From Actinobacteria bacterium QS_8_72_14 (GTDB lineage Bacteria > Actinomycetota > Nitriliruptoria > Euzebyales > Egibacteraceae), in NCBI GenBank assembly GCA_003021615.1, contig PXPH01000022.1, positions 1 to 33,338 of the forward strand: 33,338 nt of DNA, read 5' to 3'. Below the pieces are notes generated by a model. It did no database searches, was not told the DNA's origin, and was given only the letters and a program-made list of their open reading frames with translations. The translations under genes were made by a program, and so were the position numbers. Shown one piece after another: positions 23,982 through 32,249 of the stretch. The stretch's first letter is position 1. The number at the start of each line of letters is the position of its first letter.

Positions 23982-24811
23982 GCGGGGTGGTCGAGGCCCT
24001 GGGTCGCAAGCCCGCCAAGGGCGCGGCCATGGAGCCGTGCGACGAGCTGGTGTGCCACGAGCGCTGGGGCATCGACGGCGACCGTGCCGCCCAACCCGAC
24101 AGCGCCCGCCAGGTGCTGTTGGTCGACAAGGGCGTGCTCGACGAGATCGGCCTGCCCCATGGGGGGCTGCGCGAGAACGTCACCGTGGCCGGCCTGGGCC
24201 TGGACCAGCTGAGCTCGGGCACGGCGTTGGCCCTTGGGGAGGTCCAGCTGCGGCTGACGATCGTGTGTGACCCGTGCGCTGCGATCGGCCACTCCGCCGA
24301 CCTCGACCACAGCCGCGTTCACCGCCGGCGGGGGATGCTGGGGGTGGTGGCCGCCGGCGGGCGCGTGCGCCGCGGCGACGTCGTCGCCGATCTCGGTGTG
24401 GCCTACGAGCCCATCCCCGACGCGGTGTTGCGACGCTGCGAGTGGGTCGCGCGCCGCGTGCCGCCCGGCGAGGTGCTGACCTTTGACCAGGTGCGCCGGG
24501 CCATCGGCATGGCCAAGGGCTACGTGCGCACCATGCCCCGCCACGTGCGACGCCTTATGGACGAGGGCGCCCCGGCTCACCGCCTCGTGCCCGGCGGGCA
24601 GGGCGCAGCCGTCGACGCCGAGCAGGCCGCGGCGCTGCGCGCCGAGGGCGTGGCGGTCGGCGACGACGGGCGCGTGGACCAGCTCACGCCGTGGCGGTTC
24701 GTCGAGCCCCTCTACGCCCCGGCCAGGTGGGTGGCCAGGAATGCCTCCACGTCGGCGACGCGGACCGTGCGCGTCAGCGGCGGCATCGAGTCCAGCAGCA
24801 CCGAGCGGTAG
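23978..24811 (+). CDS. MOSC domain fused to an ATL (MGMT-like DNA-binding) domain
   Basis: The 277 residues carry two unrelated domains. Residues 1-145 are a MOSC domain (WGIDGDRAAQPDSARQVLLV, RENVTVAGLGLDQLSSG, CDPCAAIGH with C97 and C100), a fold that handles sulfur for molybdenum-cofactor-related chemistry. Residues 148-245 resemble the DNA-binding domain of O6-alkylguanine transferases (ARRVPPGEVLTFDQVRRAIG, then RTMPRHVRRLMDEG). The active-site PCHR is PAHR (199-202), so it is an alkyltransferase-like (ATL) form that cannot accept alkyl groups. The ATG overlaps the preceding stop by four bases. Its last 100 bases overlap the convergent helicase gene tail to tail, and the residues after about 247 may not be functional. 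Confidence 0.82.
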   Translation: MSGVVEALGRKPAKGAAMEPCDELVCHERWGIDGDRAAQPDSARQVLLVDKGVLDEIGLPHGGLRENVTVAGLGLDQLSSGTALALGEVQLRLTIVCDPCAAIGHSADLDHSRVHRRRGMLGVVAAGGRVRRGDVVADLGVAYEPIPDAVLRRCEWVARRVPPGEVLTFDQVRRAIGMAKGYVRTMPRHVRRLMDEGAPAHRLVPGGQGAAVDAEQAAALRAEGVAVGDDGRVDQLTPWRFVEPLYAPARWVARNASTSATRTVRVSGGIESSSTER

Positions 24812-26724
24812 CCGGCCGTGGCCAGGCGCGGGTCGAGCACGGCCACCACGCCGGCGTCGTCGGCCGAGCGGATCAGGCGCCCGGCGCCCTGGGCCAGGCG
24901 CACCGCCGCCAGCGGCAGGTCCACCTCGGAAAACGCCGAGCGCTCGCTGGCCTCGGCGCGCTCGCGGCGGGCGGCCAGCAGCGGGTCGTCGCGGCGCGGG
25001 AAGGGCAGCTTGTCGATGATGACCTGCAGGCAGGCGTCGCCGGGGGCGTCGACGCCCTCCCAGAAGCTCATGGTGGCCAGCAGCACGCTGGCCTCCTCGT
25101 CGCGAAAGCGCGCGATGAGCTGGTGGGGGGCCGTCTCGCCCTGGCGCAGCAGGGTCCACGGCGCGTGGTGCTGGGCCAACCAGTCGGCGGTGTCGTGCAG
25201 CCGCCGCCACGAGGTGAACAGCGCCAGCGACCGGCCGCCGGCGGCGGCCAGCAGGCGCCACGTGAGCTCCCGGGCGCCGTCCTCCCACTCGGGGCGGCGC
25301 GGGTCGGGCAGGTGCTTGGGCACGAACAGCCGGCCCTGGCGGGCGTGGTCGAAGGGGCTGGCGATCTGCTCGGTGGCCACCGCGTCGGGTGGCAGGCCCC
25401 ATCGGGCGATGGTCGGCGACAGGTCGCCGCCCACGCTCAGCGTCGCCGACGTCAGCACGACCGGCGGGCCGGTGTCCAGCGCGCCGCCCAGCAGGCCGGC
25501 GACTTCGATCGGCGCCAGGCGCAGCACCGCGCCGCCGGCGTCGCCGGCCTCGACCCAGGCGACGGCCTCGTCGGGGTCGTGCTCGCGCAGCTCGGCGAGC
25601 TCGGCCAGCAGTGTGCGTGCGGCGCCGTCGACAATGGCGCGCTGGGTGGTCTCGCCGTCAAAGCTCGCGGCTGGCTGCGCGTCGGGCCCGCCCCCCTCGC
25701 GCCCGCAATCTTCGGCGGGCTGCCCGCCCCTGCCCAGGCCGTCGGCGTCGTCGGCCAGCCCCCGCAACATCTGGCGCAGGCCCGACACGGCGGACTCGGC
25801 GGTGGCAAGCGCCGCGGCCAGGGGCCCTTGGGCGGGTGTCACGCGCTCGCCGGCGGGCAGCTGGGCCAGCGCGCCGGCCAGCTCCTCGGCGGCCTCGGCC
25901 ACGCGGCCGGCGGGCTCCTCGCCGGCGGTGGCCCTCACCGCGGGCGGTGGCAGCAGGGCGCCCTCGACGGCCGCGTCGAGCAACAGCACGTGCTGGTTGG
26001 TCACGACCACATCGGCGGCCGCCGCGCGGGCCTTGGCGTGCTCGGCGTGGCACACGTCGCCGAAGGGGCAGCGCCGCGCGCCGGGGCACTCGTTGGCCGA
26101 CACCGACACCTGGGCCCACAGCGCGTCGTTGACGCCGGCCGGGGCGTGGGCGCGGTCGCCGTCGGTGGTCTGCTCGGCCCAGGCCCGCAGCCGGTCCCAC
26201 GCGGCGGGGTCGACGCGCTCGGTGAACAGCGCCTGCTCCTCGCCGCGGTCAATGGCGTCGAGGCGGGCCCGGCACAGGTAGTTGGCGCGCCCCTTGACGG
26301 TGGCCCAGGTGAGCTGGTGATCCAGGGCGGCCAGCCGCGGCAGGTCGGTCTCGACCAGCTGCTGCTGCAACGCCTTGGTGGCCGTGGCCACCACCACGGG
26401 GCGCTGTGCCCCGTCGGCGTCGCCGCGATCGGCCAGCACCGTGGGCACGAGATAGCCCAGGCTCTTTCCCACCCCCGTGGGGGCCTCGACCACCAGCGTC
26501 TCGCCGGCGTCGACGGCACTGGCGACCGCGGCGGCTAGGCGCTCCTGCTCCCTGCGGCGCACGCCGCCGGCGACGCCGGCCACGACCCGGGCCAGGGCCG
26601 CCACAGCGTCGGCCGCCGGGTCGTGCGCCGTTGACGCTCCGTCTGGGCGCGCGGCGGCGAAGGCCCCGTCGTGGGGCGAACCGGTGGGCTGGGCATCACA
26701 CGCGGGGTCGGATCTCGAGGCCAT
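24712..26724 (-). CDS. dinG: DinG-family helicase lacking the DEAH box
   Basis: DinG helicases are XPD-like 5'-3' helicases with an iron-sulfur cluster. The 670 residues have Walker A EAPTGVGKSLGYLVP (80-94), the four cluster cysteines (C151, C213, C219, C225; CPGARRCPFGDVC), VVVTNQHVLLLD, and the C-terminal helicase motifs VVLTSATLSVGG, LFTSWRR, SFWEGVDAPG and AAVRLAQGAGRLIR. After ALLP (about 259), where homologues read like LLVVDEAHEL (Walker B), the sequence goes straight to PPAVRATAGEEP. Motif II is missing and no DEAH is found in either other frame at 25930-25960. ATP hydrolysis would be lost. The ATG at 26724 (MASRSDPA) is my choice; in-frame starts at 26742 and further upstream exist. 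Confidence 0.85.
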   Translation of the reverse strand: MASRSDPACDAQPTGSPHDGAFAAARPDGASTAHDPAADAVAALARVVAGVAGGVRRREQERLAAAVASAVDAGETLVVEAPTGVGKSLGYLVPTVLADRGDADGAQRPVVVATATKALQQQLVETDLPRLAALDHQLTWATVKGRANYLCRARLDAIDRGEEQALFTERVDPAAWDRLRAWAEQTTDGDRAHAPAGVNDALWAQVSVSANECPGARRCPFGDVCHAEHAKARAAAADVVVTNQHVLLLDAAVEGALLPPPAVRATAGEEPAGRVAEAAEELAGALAQLPAGERVTPAQGPLAAALATAESAVSGLRQMLRGLADDADGLGRGGQPAEDCGREGGGPDAQPAASFDGETTQRAIVDGAARTLLAELAELREHDPDEAVAWVEAGDAGGAVLRLAPIEVAGLLGGALDTGPPVVLTSATLSVGGDLSPTIARWGLPPDAVATEQIASPFDHARQGRLFVPKHLPDPRRPEWEDGARELTWRLLAAAGGRSLALFTSWRRLHDTADWLAQHHAPWTLLRQGETAPHQLIARFRDEEASVLLATMSFWEGVDAPGDACLQVIIDKLPFPRRDDPLLAARRERAEASERSAFSEVDLPLAAVRLAQGAGRLIRSADDAGVVAVLDPRLATAGYRSVLLDSMPPLTRTVRVADVEAFLATHLAGA

Positions 26725-26903
26725 GGCGCCATCACACCACATGCCCGCCATCGTCGCGGCACCCCGAAGGCGGGCCGGTGGACCCGCCCCCCGCGGGTGA
26801 GCCGCCACCATGGCCAGTAGGCTTTCGCTGTGGCCCAGCACGCCTTGCGAGGCCGGCGACCCACGATGCGAACGAAACGCCGCGCGATGAGAGGAGCGGC
26901 CTG

Positions 26904-27683
26904 GTGCGCTTCGCCAGAGTCCAGCGACCCGGCGGCGCAGGCTACGCGCTGGTGCGCGACACGGAACAGGGCCTGGTGGCCCAGTTGATCGACGGGGTGC
27001 CGTTTGGCAACTTCACCGAGACCGATCAGGTGGCGCCGCTGGAGCAGGTCCGCCTCCTGGCCCCCGTGATTCCCACCAAGGTGCTGCTGGTGGGCCGCAA
27101 CTACGCCGATCACGCCGCCGAGATGGCCTCAGAGATTCCCGGCGAGCCGATGGTGGGGGCCAAGCTGCCCACGGCGGTGGTGGGCCCCGACGACGCGATC
27201 GGCCTGCCGGCGCAGTCCGACGAGGTCCACCACGAGGCCGAGCTCGCGGTGATCATCGGCGGGCTGGCCCGCCACGTGCCCCCCGATCAGGCCGGCGCCC
27301 ACATCGCCGGCTATACCTGCGCCAATGACGTCACCGCCCGCGATCTGCAGGCCCGCGACGGCCAGTGGACCCGGGCTAAGGGCTTTGACACGTTCTGCCC
27401 GCTGGGGCCGTGGCTGGACACCGACGTGGACCCCACGCAGGGCGTGCGGCTGCAGTGCCGCGTCAACGGCGACACCCGCCAGGACGGCACCACCGCCGAC
27501 CTGGTGTTCGGCGTCGCCGAGCTCGTCAGCTTCTGCTCGCAGTTCGCCACGCTGCTTCCCGGCGACGTGCTGCTGACCGGCACCCCGGCCGGCGTGGGCC
27601 CCATCGCCGACGGTGACCGCGTGGAGGTCGACATCGACGGGCTGGGAACCTTGGCCAACTCGGTGCAGGCCGAGGCCGGCTGA
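26904..27683 (+). CDS. Fumarylacetoacetate hydrolase family protein
   Basis: The 259-residue protein matches the FAH superfamily. There is a short N-terminal domain (RFARVQRPGGAGYALV), then KVLLVGRNYADHAAEM, metal ligands in HHEAELAVIIGG, and Asp in CANDVTARDLQ. RDGQWTRAKGFDTFCPLGPW and LLTGTPAGVGPIADGD are the core catalytic and C-terminal segments. Members cleave C-C bonds of acylpyruvates or are hydratases or isomerases in aromatic degradation, or oxaloacetate decarboxylases; the exact reaction is open. The GTG at 26904 follows GAGGAG by seven bases. It is divergent from the helicase and not in an obvious pathway operon. Confidence 0.9.
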   Translation: MRFARVQRPGGAGYALVRDTEQGLVAQLIDGVPFGNFTETDQVAPLEQVRLLAPVIPTKVLLVGRNYADHAAEMASEIPGEPMVGAKLPTAVVGPDDAIGLPAQSDEVHHEAELAVIIGGLARHVPPDQAGAHIAGYTCANDVTARDLQARDGQWTRAKGFDTFCPLGPWLDTDVDPTQGVRLQCRVNGDTRQDGTTADLVFGVAELVSFCSQFATLLPGDVLLTGTPAGVGPIADGDRVEVDIDGLGTLANSVQAEAG

Positions 27684-27724
27684 CGCGGGACGTCGGGGGG
27701 AGAGCGCGGCCGGGCGCGGGTCAC

Positions 27725-27743
27725 CCACACGCCTACCGTGTGG
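27725..27743. terminator. Hairpin between convergent genes
   Basis: CCACACG (27725-27731) and CGTGTGG (27737-27743) form a perfect seven-pair stem with a CCTAC loop. A second CCACA/TGTGG repeat follows at about 27744-27762. They lie between the stop of the FAH-family gene and the convergent bfr gene. No T-run follows, so the bidirectional terminator role is inferred. Confidence 0.4.
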
Positions 27744-27764
27744 CCACAGTCGGTCAGTGTGGGC

Positions 27765-28229
27765 TCAGGTCCATTTGGCCAGCCACAGGGCCTGCCCGAG
27801 CTGATCGAGGTTGGCGAGCTCGGCCTCGGCCTCGTCGACGTGGCCCTCCTCCTCGGCGAGAAAGCGCTCCATCAACGCGCGGCTGGCGGGATCGCCCTCG
27901 TCGGCACAGATGCGCACCGCGCGGCGGTAGCGCTCGACGGCCTCGAGCTCGAGCTGGTAGTTGAGCCGGAACTGCTCGATGGGCGCTTCGCCGACTCTGA
28001 CGGTGAACAACCGCTGCATGTTGGGCACGCCCTCCAGCAGCAGGATGCGCTCGATGAGCGTCTCGGCGTGCTTCATCTCGCCCATCGACTCGTCGTAGTA
28101 GTGCTGGGCGAGCTTCGAATAGCCCCAGTCAGCGGCCATCTTGGAGGAAATGAAATACTGGTTGATGGCCGTCAGCTCAGCGCTCAACGCCTCGTTGAGG
28201 ATTTCATGGACCTGAACACTGCCCTGCAT
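27765..28229 (-). CDS. bfr: Bacterioferritin
   Basis: Bacterioferritin is a 24-subunit cage that stores iron and oxidises Fe2+ at a di-iron site. The 154 residues match the family closely. Ferroxidase ligands are visible as E18 (ALSAELTAINQYF), E51 and H54 (GEMKHAE), E94 (YQLELEAVERY) and E127/H130 (EEEGHVDEAE), and Met52 is the usual heme ligand. The ATG at 28229 follows AGGAG by seven bases. It lies 83 bases downstream of bfd on the same strand and shares the iron box before bfd if they form one transcript. Confidence 0.97.
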   Translation of the reverse strand: MQGSVQVHEILNEALSAELTAINQYFISSKMAADWGYSKLAQHYYDESMGEMKHAETLIERILLLEGVPNMQRLFTVRVGEAPIEQFRLNYQLELEAVERYRRAVRICADEGDPASRALMERFLAEEEGHVDEAEAELANLDQLGQALWLAKWT

Positions 28230-28312
28230 GCGCTGCTCCTGTGGTCCGCCCCCGCCTCAGCGGGCCAAAAAACGGGGCCTGAGTGGCGTCTGGTCCTTGC
28301 GGGACCCGGTGG

Positions 28313-28522
28313 CTAGCGGGATTGCACCACTCTAGCGGACGCTTGACATGGCCAACCATCTTCGGCGCCCTCGCCCAGCAGCCGCCAGATCGTGGGCATA
28401 CAGCTGCCACAGCAGCTGCCGGCGCCGCACGCGGCGGCCACGTCGTCCTCGTCGCGGGCCCCGCGGGCGATGCACTCGCGGATGACGGCCTCGTTGACCG
28501 CGTAGCAGTGGCAGACGAGCAC
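28313..28522 (-). CDS. bfd: Bacterioferritin-associated ferredoxin
   Basis: The 69-residue protein has the [2Fe-2S] motif of Bfd: C-H-C at 4-6 (MLVCHCYAVNEAVIRECI) and ACGAGSCCGSCMP with the remaining Cys, the CxC...CxxC pattern on a helix-turn fold. Bfd reduces ferric iron in bacterioferritin so that it can be released, which fits the adjacent bfr. The GTG at 28522 has AAGGGAG upstream at nine bases. The C-terminal tail (GEGAEDGWPCQASARVVQSR) is longer than usual. Confidence 0.9.
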   Translation of the reverse strand: MLVCHCYAVNEAVIRECIARGARDEDDVAAACGAGSCCGSCMPTIWRLLGEGAEDGWPCQASARVVQSR

Positions 28523-28591
28523 GCTGTGGCTCTCCCTTGGCCCTGGGGGGTCGCCGGGCCGGTGGCCGGACGCCAGGGGCCACGCATCAGG

Positions 28592-28610
28592 CTAAGTAAG
28601 GCTTTCCTAA
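28592..28610. promoter_or_regulatory. DtxR/IdeR iron box upstream of bfd-bfr
   Basis: CTAAGTAAGGCTTTCCTAA matches the 19-base iron box TTAGGTTAGGCTAACCTAA at 14 positions, and its reverse strand matches equally well. It lies 70 bases upstream of the bfd start and next to a dtxR gene. In mycobacteria IdeR activates bacterioferritin genes under high iron, so activation or repression here is open. The site stands out as AT-rich in a GC-rich setting. Confidence 0.7.
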
Positions 28611-28739
28611 TGCCTAGGGTAGGCGCACGGCCCGGCGGGCCGCAACCGCGAGGCGGTGCGCCTAGGGGGCCCACGGATCGCCGAGCCCGCGCCCTGCGGG
28701 CGCCGGGGTCTTCGCGCCGAGCAGCGCCTAAAGAGGAGC

Positions 28740-29402
28740 CTAGGCCGAGCGGACGTAGACGAGGTGGGCCTGGTCGGTGGTGAGGCGGACCTCGGCGCCC
28801 TCGCGCTGCAGCACGACGCCCCCGCCAGCGTCGGCGTGAGCCTCGATCTTGGCGGTCGGGCGCATGCCCGCCGCGTCAAGGGCGGCCATCAGCGGCTCGT
28901 CGCTTTGCAGGTACTCCGAGAGGCGCTCGACGATCAGCGCCCGACTGTCGACGACCTCGTGCAGCGCATGCAGGTCGCTGCGCTGAGGGCCCTCGCCCAG
29001 GCCAGGGATGGGATTGCCGTGCGCGTCGCGCTCGGGGCGGTTGAGCAGGCGCACCAGCCGGTTCTCCACGCGGCTGCTGACCACGTGCTCCCAACGGCAG
29101 GCCTCGGTGTGGACGTAGGCCCAGTCGAGATCGATGACGTCAGTCAGCAGCCGCTCGGCCAAGCGGTGCTTGCGCATGACACTGACCGCCTGCCGCCGGC
29201 CCTCCTCGGTGAGGCTGAGCACGCGGTTCTCACCGACGGTGACCAGCCCCTCTTCGGCCAGGCGGGAGATGGTCTCGCTGACCGACGGCGCGCTCAAGTG
29301 CAGCCGCTCGACGAGCCGGGCTCGCAGGGCAGCGATGCCCTCCTCCTCCAGCTCCCAGATGGTGCGCAGATACATCTCGGTGGGGTCGACGAGCTCGTTC
29401 AT
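28740..29402 (-). CDS. Iron-dependent transcriptional repressor, DtxR/IdeR family
   Basis: The 220-residue protein starts MNELVDPTEMYLRTIWELEE, nearly the IdeR N-terminus. The winged helix is at 23-63 (ALRARLVERLHLSAPSVSET). All key metal ligands of DtxR are at the same numbers: M10, C102, E105 and H106 (primary site), and H79, E83 and H98 (ancillary site), in KHRLAERLL and HTEACRWEHVVSS. An SH3-like domain ends the protein (VVLQREGAEVRLTTDQAHL). It therefore binds Fe2+ and represses or activates iron genes at boxes such as that at 28592-28610. The ATG at 29402 follows AGGAGGG by six bases. TGGTAGAAT at 29491-29499 (minus) is a possible extended -10. Confidence 0.95.
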   Translation of the reverse strand: MNELVDPTEMYLRTIWELEEEGIAALRARLVERLHLSAPSVSETISRLAEEGLVTVGENRVLSLTEEGRRQAVSVMRKHRLAERLLTDVIDLDWAYVHTEACRWEHVVSSRVENRLVRLLNRPERDAHGNPIPGLGEGPQRSDLHALHEVVDSRALIVERLSEYLQSDEPLMAALDAAGMRPTAKIEAHADAGGGVVLQREGAEVRLTTDQAHLVYVRSA

Positions 29403-29490
29403 CGTCGCCCTCCTGAACAGCGTTGCGTCACACGGCCCGGCCAGGCTCGAACGTGGCGAGCTCGCGCGCCCCAGCCAACCTTGAGCCGGG

Positions 29491-29499
29491 ATTCTACCA
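29491..29499 (-). promoter_or_regulatory. Putative extended -10 promoter of the dtxR gene
   Basis: Read on the minus strand the bases are TGGTAGAAT, an extended -10 with TAGAAT. No -35 is visible. Transcription would start near 29484. AAGGTTGGCT just downstream (29473-29482 on the minus strand) resembles half of an iron box and could serve autoregulation, but the match is weak. Confidence 0.3.
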
Positions 29500-29560
29500 G
29501 CAGGCGCCCGCGCGCGGACCGCCGGGCGCCAGGGGCGGTGACGGTGGCCCGCGATGTGGC

Positions 29561-30673
29561 TCAGCCGCCCGTGGGCGCCGTTCCGGGCTCGGGCTCGCCG
29601 GTGGCGGCCAGCAGCCAGGCGCGCTGCAACGACCAGCCGACGGCCTGGCCAGGGTGCGCCTGAGGCGGCCCCGGCCGGCGCACGTCCAACTCACCGCCGG
29701 GCACGTCGAGGCGGTAGTCGGTGTGGGGCCCGCGGAACCAGGCGTGGCGCACCGTGCCCGGCAGCGGCCCGCCGAGCTGAGCCCAGTCGGGGCGCACCAG
29801 CGCCTGGACCGCGCCGGCCCCCGCCCCCCCGCCGGCAACGGCAACGACCTCGTCGCCCACGCGCAGGCGGACCTGGCCCGCCCCGGCCTCGACACACTCC
29901 ACGGTCAGCACCGAGGCCGGCCCGGTCAGCCCCGCCGTCCACCGATCCAGGGGCTCCTCGTAGACCTGGCGGGCCGTGCCCGTCTGCACGATGGCGCCGT
30001 CGCGCATGAGCACGACCCGGTCAGCCACCGCTAGAGCCTCGCCGGCGTCGTGGGTGGCGTACAGCGCGGCGGCACCCGTGGCGGCGCGTCGCTGGGTCAT
30101 TTCCTCTTGGAGCCGCCCCCGCAGGGCGGTGTCGAGGTGGGCGGTCGGCTCGTCGAACAGATACACCACGGCGTCGCGGGCCAGCGCCCGCGCCACGCCC
30201 ACGCGCTGCTGCTGACCGCCGCTCATCTGAGCCGGCCGGCGGTCGGCGAGCTCGGCGACGTCCAAAGACCCCAGCAGCTCACGCGCCCGCTGGCGAGCGC
30301 GGCGCGCATCGACACCGGCGCGCCGCAGCGGGTAGGCCACGGTGTCCACCGCGCTCAGATGGGGCCACAGCGCGTAGTGTTGGAACACCACCCCCACCCG
30401 CCGTCGCTCGGGCGACGTGGAGCGCGCGGGGGTGGCCACCAGCCGCCCGCCGATTGCCACCTCCCCCGCGGCGGGGGCGACGAAGCCCGCCACGGCGTGC
30501 AGCAGCGTCGTCTTGCCCGCCCCGGAGGGGCCCAGCAGCGCCACCGCCTCGCCGGCCTCGACGGCCAAGTCGATGTCGCGCGCGGCGCGCACCGCGTCGT
30601 AGTCGATCGACAGCGCGCGGCAGGCGACGGCGGGCGTGGCCGGGCTGGCCGCTTCCGACGGCGGCGGGGTCAT
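29561..30673 (-). CDS. ABC transporter ATP-binding protein, probably for ferric iron
   Basis: The 370-residue ATPase has Walker A GPSGAGKTT (48-56), Q-loop VFQHYALWPHLSAVDT (Q98), signature MSGGQQQRVGVARAL (150-164), Walker B VVYLFDEPTAHLD and the switch His in YATHDAGEAL. A C-terminal TOBE-like domain (about 255-365) follows, as in FbpC/PotA-type importers. It lies four bases after the permease stop and forms one operon with the permease and the binding protein. The dtxR gene follows after 158 bases. The iron substrate is inferred from that neighbourhood, since the sequence family also covers polyamine and 2-aminoethylphosphonate importers. Confidence 0.9.
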   Translation of the reverse strand: MTPPPSEAASPATPAVACRALSIDYDAVRAARDIDLAVEAGEAVALLGPSGAGKTTLLHAVAGFVAPAAGEVAIGGRLVATPARSTSPERRRVGVVFQHYALWPHLSAVDTVAYPLRRAGVDARRARQRARELLGSLDVAELADRRPAQMSGGQQQRVGVARALARDAVVYLFDEPTAHLDTALRGRLQEEMTQRRAATGAAALYATHDAGEALAVADRVVLMRDGAIVQTGTARQVYEEPLDRWTAGLTGPASVLTVECVEAGAGQVRLRVGDEVVAVAGGGAGAGAVQALVRPDWAQLGGPLPGTVRHAWFRGPHTDYRLDVPGGELDVRRPGPPQAHPGQAVGWSLQRAWLLAATGEPEPGTAPTGG

Positions 30674-30677
30674 GGCG

Positions 30678-32234
30678 TCACGGCCTGTCGGCCGCGTGCC
30701 ACCGGCGTCCGCCCAGCAGCAGCGGCGCGGCCACCACCAGCACCAAGCCGGTCAGGGTCACCGCCAGCGCGGCGGTGGCGCGCACGTCGCCGAGCTGGTG
30801 CAGGTTCAGAATCACCACGGCCAGGGTCTCGGTGCCGGGCCCGTACAGCAGCGCCGACATCGTCAGCTCGTGGAAGGCGAACAAGAACGCCACCAGCGCG
30901 CCGGCGGCCACCGCCGGGCGCAGTAGCGGCAGCGTGACGGTGGTGGTGGCCACCGCCGGGCCGGCGCCGCTGGCGCGGGCCGCGCGCACCAGGTCGTCGG
31001 GCAGGCCCTCTGCGGCCGAGGCGATCGTGCGGTGGCCCAGCGCCCACAGCTTGGCCACGTAGGCCACGCCGATCAGCACCAGCGTGTCGCGCCACCACCC
31101 GCCGTAGGCCAGCAGCACCGCCACCGCCAGCGCCGAGCCCGGCACGGCGAAGGTCAGAACCGAGGCGCTGCCCACCAGTCGGGCAGCCCGGCGCCGGCGC
31201 AGCGCCGCCAGCACCGCGCCCAACACCGCGACGACGATCGCCGTGGCCGTAGCCAGCCACAGGCTGTTGCCCAGGCCGGCCAGCGCGCCGGCGTCGAGGG
31301 CGGCGTCGAAGTTGGACAGGGTCCAGTTCGCCGGCACCGGCGGCAGGCCCAACGCCCGGGTCAGGGCCACCAGCACCAACGCCAGCAGCGGACCGGCCAC
31401 CGCCACGGTGACGTAGGCCCACACCGCCAGCGCTGGCCACCAGCGCCGTCGCCCGCTGGCGGCGCCGCCGGCCGGCAGCCCCGTGCGGGCCCCCCGCAGC
31501 CGCAGCCCCACGACGGCGTCGGTGACGGTGAGGACGGCCACGGCGATGACCACCAGCACCATCGACAGCAGCAGCACGCGGCTGAACGCGGTCGGGTCGC
31601 CCGACTGCACCAACCCCTGATAGATGCGGGTGGTCACCGTCGAGAAGCCGGCCGGGCGCCCCAGCACCGCCGGCACGCCGAAGTTGTTGGCCGTCATGAC
31701 GAATGCCAGCGCGCCGGCGGCGACCAGCGCCGGGCGCAGCAGCGGCAGCGTGATCGTGCGAAACGCCCTCCACGCCGACGCGCCGCTGGCCCGCGCGGCG
31801 CGCTCGAGGTCGGGCTCGGCGCGCGACGCGAGGCTGGCGGCGATGATCACGTAGGCCAGCGGCACGGTGTTGACCGCGATGACGGCGACGATGCCCGGCG
31901 GGCCATACACCCCTGGCAGGCTGAACCCGGCGAGGTCGTCGGTGAGCCCGGCGGTGCCGTAGGCGCGCCCCCACGACAGCGCCGATACGTACGGCGGCAC
32001 CAGCAGTGGGGTGACCACCGCCAGGCGCAGCGCGCGGCGACCCGGCACGGCCACCCGCTCGGTGACCACCGCGGCCGCTGTGGCCCCGGCCAGCGCCAGC
32101 GCCGTCACCGCCACGCTGGTCCACAGCGTGTTGGCCATCGCGCCGGCCGCCGGCCCCTGGGCCAGCGCGGCCAGCGCGGTGCCACCGCCCTGGCCGCCCG
32201 CGGCGCGGATGAGCTCCAGCAGCGGATAGCCCAC
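30678..32234 (-). CDS. ABC transporter permease (two fused permease halves), N-terminus apparently truncated
   Basis: This FbpB/ThiP-type permease has two inner-membrane halves of about six helices each. Each has the EAA-like loop that docks the ATPase (ERAARASGASAWRAFRTITL and VRAARASGAGPAVATTTVTL). The 518 residues begin VGYPLLELIRAAGG, which corresponds to the end of the first helix. The preceding 25-35 residues, usually the first hydrophobic helix, are absent. Upstream, the same frame reads only five codons back to the stop of the binding-protein gene. The GTG at 32234 has no ribosome site and lies 15 bases from that stop, so translation by re-initiation is possible. A deletion at the gene boundary would explain the layout. 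Confidence 0.88.
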   Translation of the reverse strand: MGYPLLELIRAAGGQGGGTALAALAQGPAAGAMANTLWTSVAVTALALAGATAAAVVTERVAVPGRRALRLAVVTPLLVPPYVSALSWGRAYGTAGLTDDLAGFSLPGVYGPPGIVAVIAVNTVPLAYVIIAASLASRAEPDLERAARASGASAWRAFRTITLPLLRPALVAAGALAFVMTANNFGVPAVLGRPAGFSTVTTRIYQGLVQSGDPTAFSRVLLLSMVLVVIAVAVLTVTDAVVGLRLRGARTGLPAGGAASGRRRWWPALAVWAYVTVAVAGPLLALVLVALTRALGLPPVPANWTLSNFDAALDAGALAGLGNSLWLATATAIVVAVLGAVLAALRRRRAARLVGSASVLTFAVPGSALAVAVLLAYGGWWRDTLVLIGVAYVAKLWALGHRTIASAAEGLPDDLVRAARASGAGPAVATTTVTLPLLRPAVAAGALVAFLFAFHELTMSALLYGPGTETLAVVILNLHQLGDVRATAALAVTLTGLVLVVAAPLLLGGRRWHAADRP

Positions 32235-32249
32235 CGCTGTGACGCAAGC

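Noticed and set aside
24691-26538. Open frame of 615 codons on the plus strand opposite the helicase gene
   Set aside because: Low-complexity Gly/Gln/Ala/Arg translation without motifs; the minus-strand gene has clear helicase motifs.
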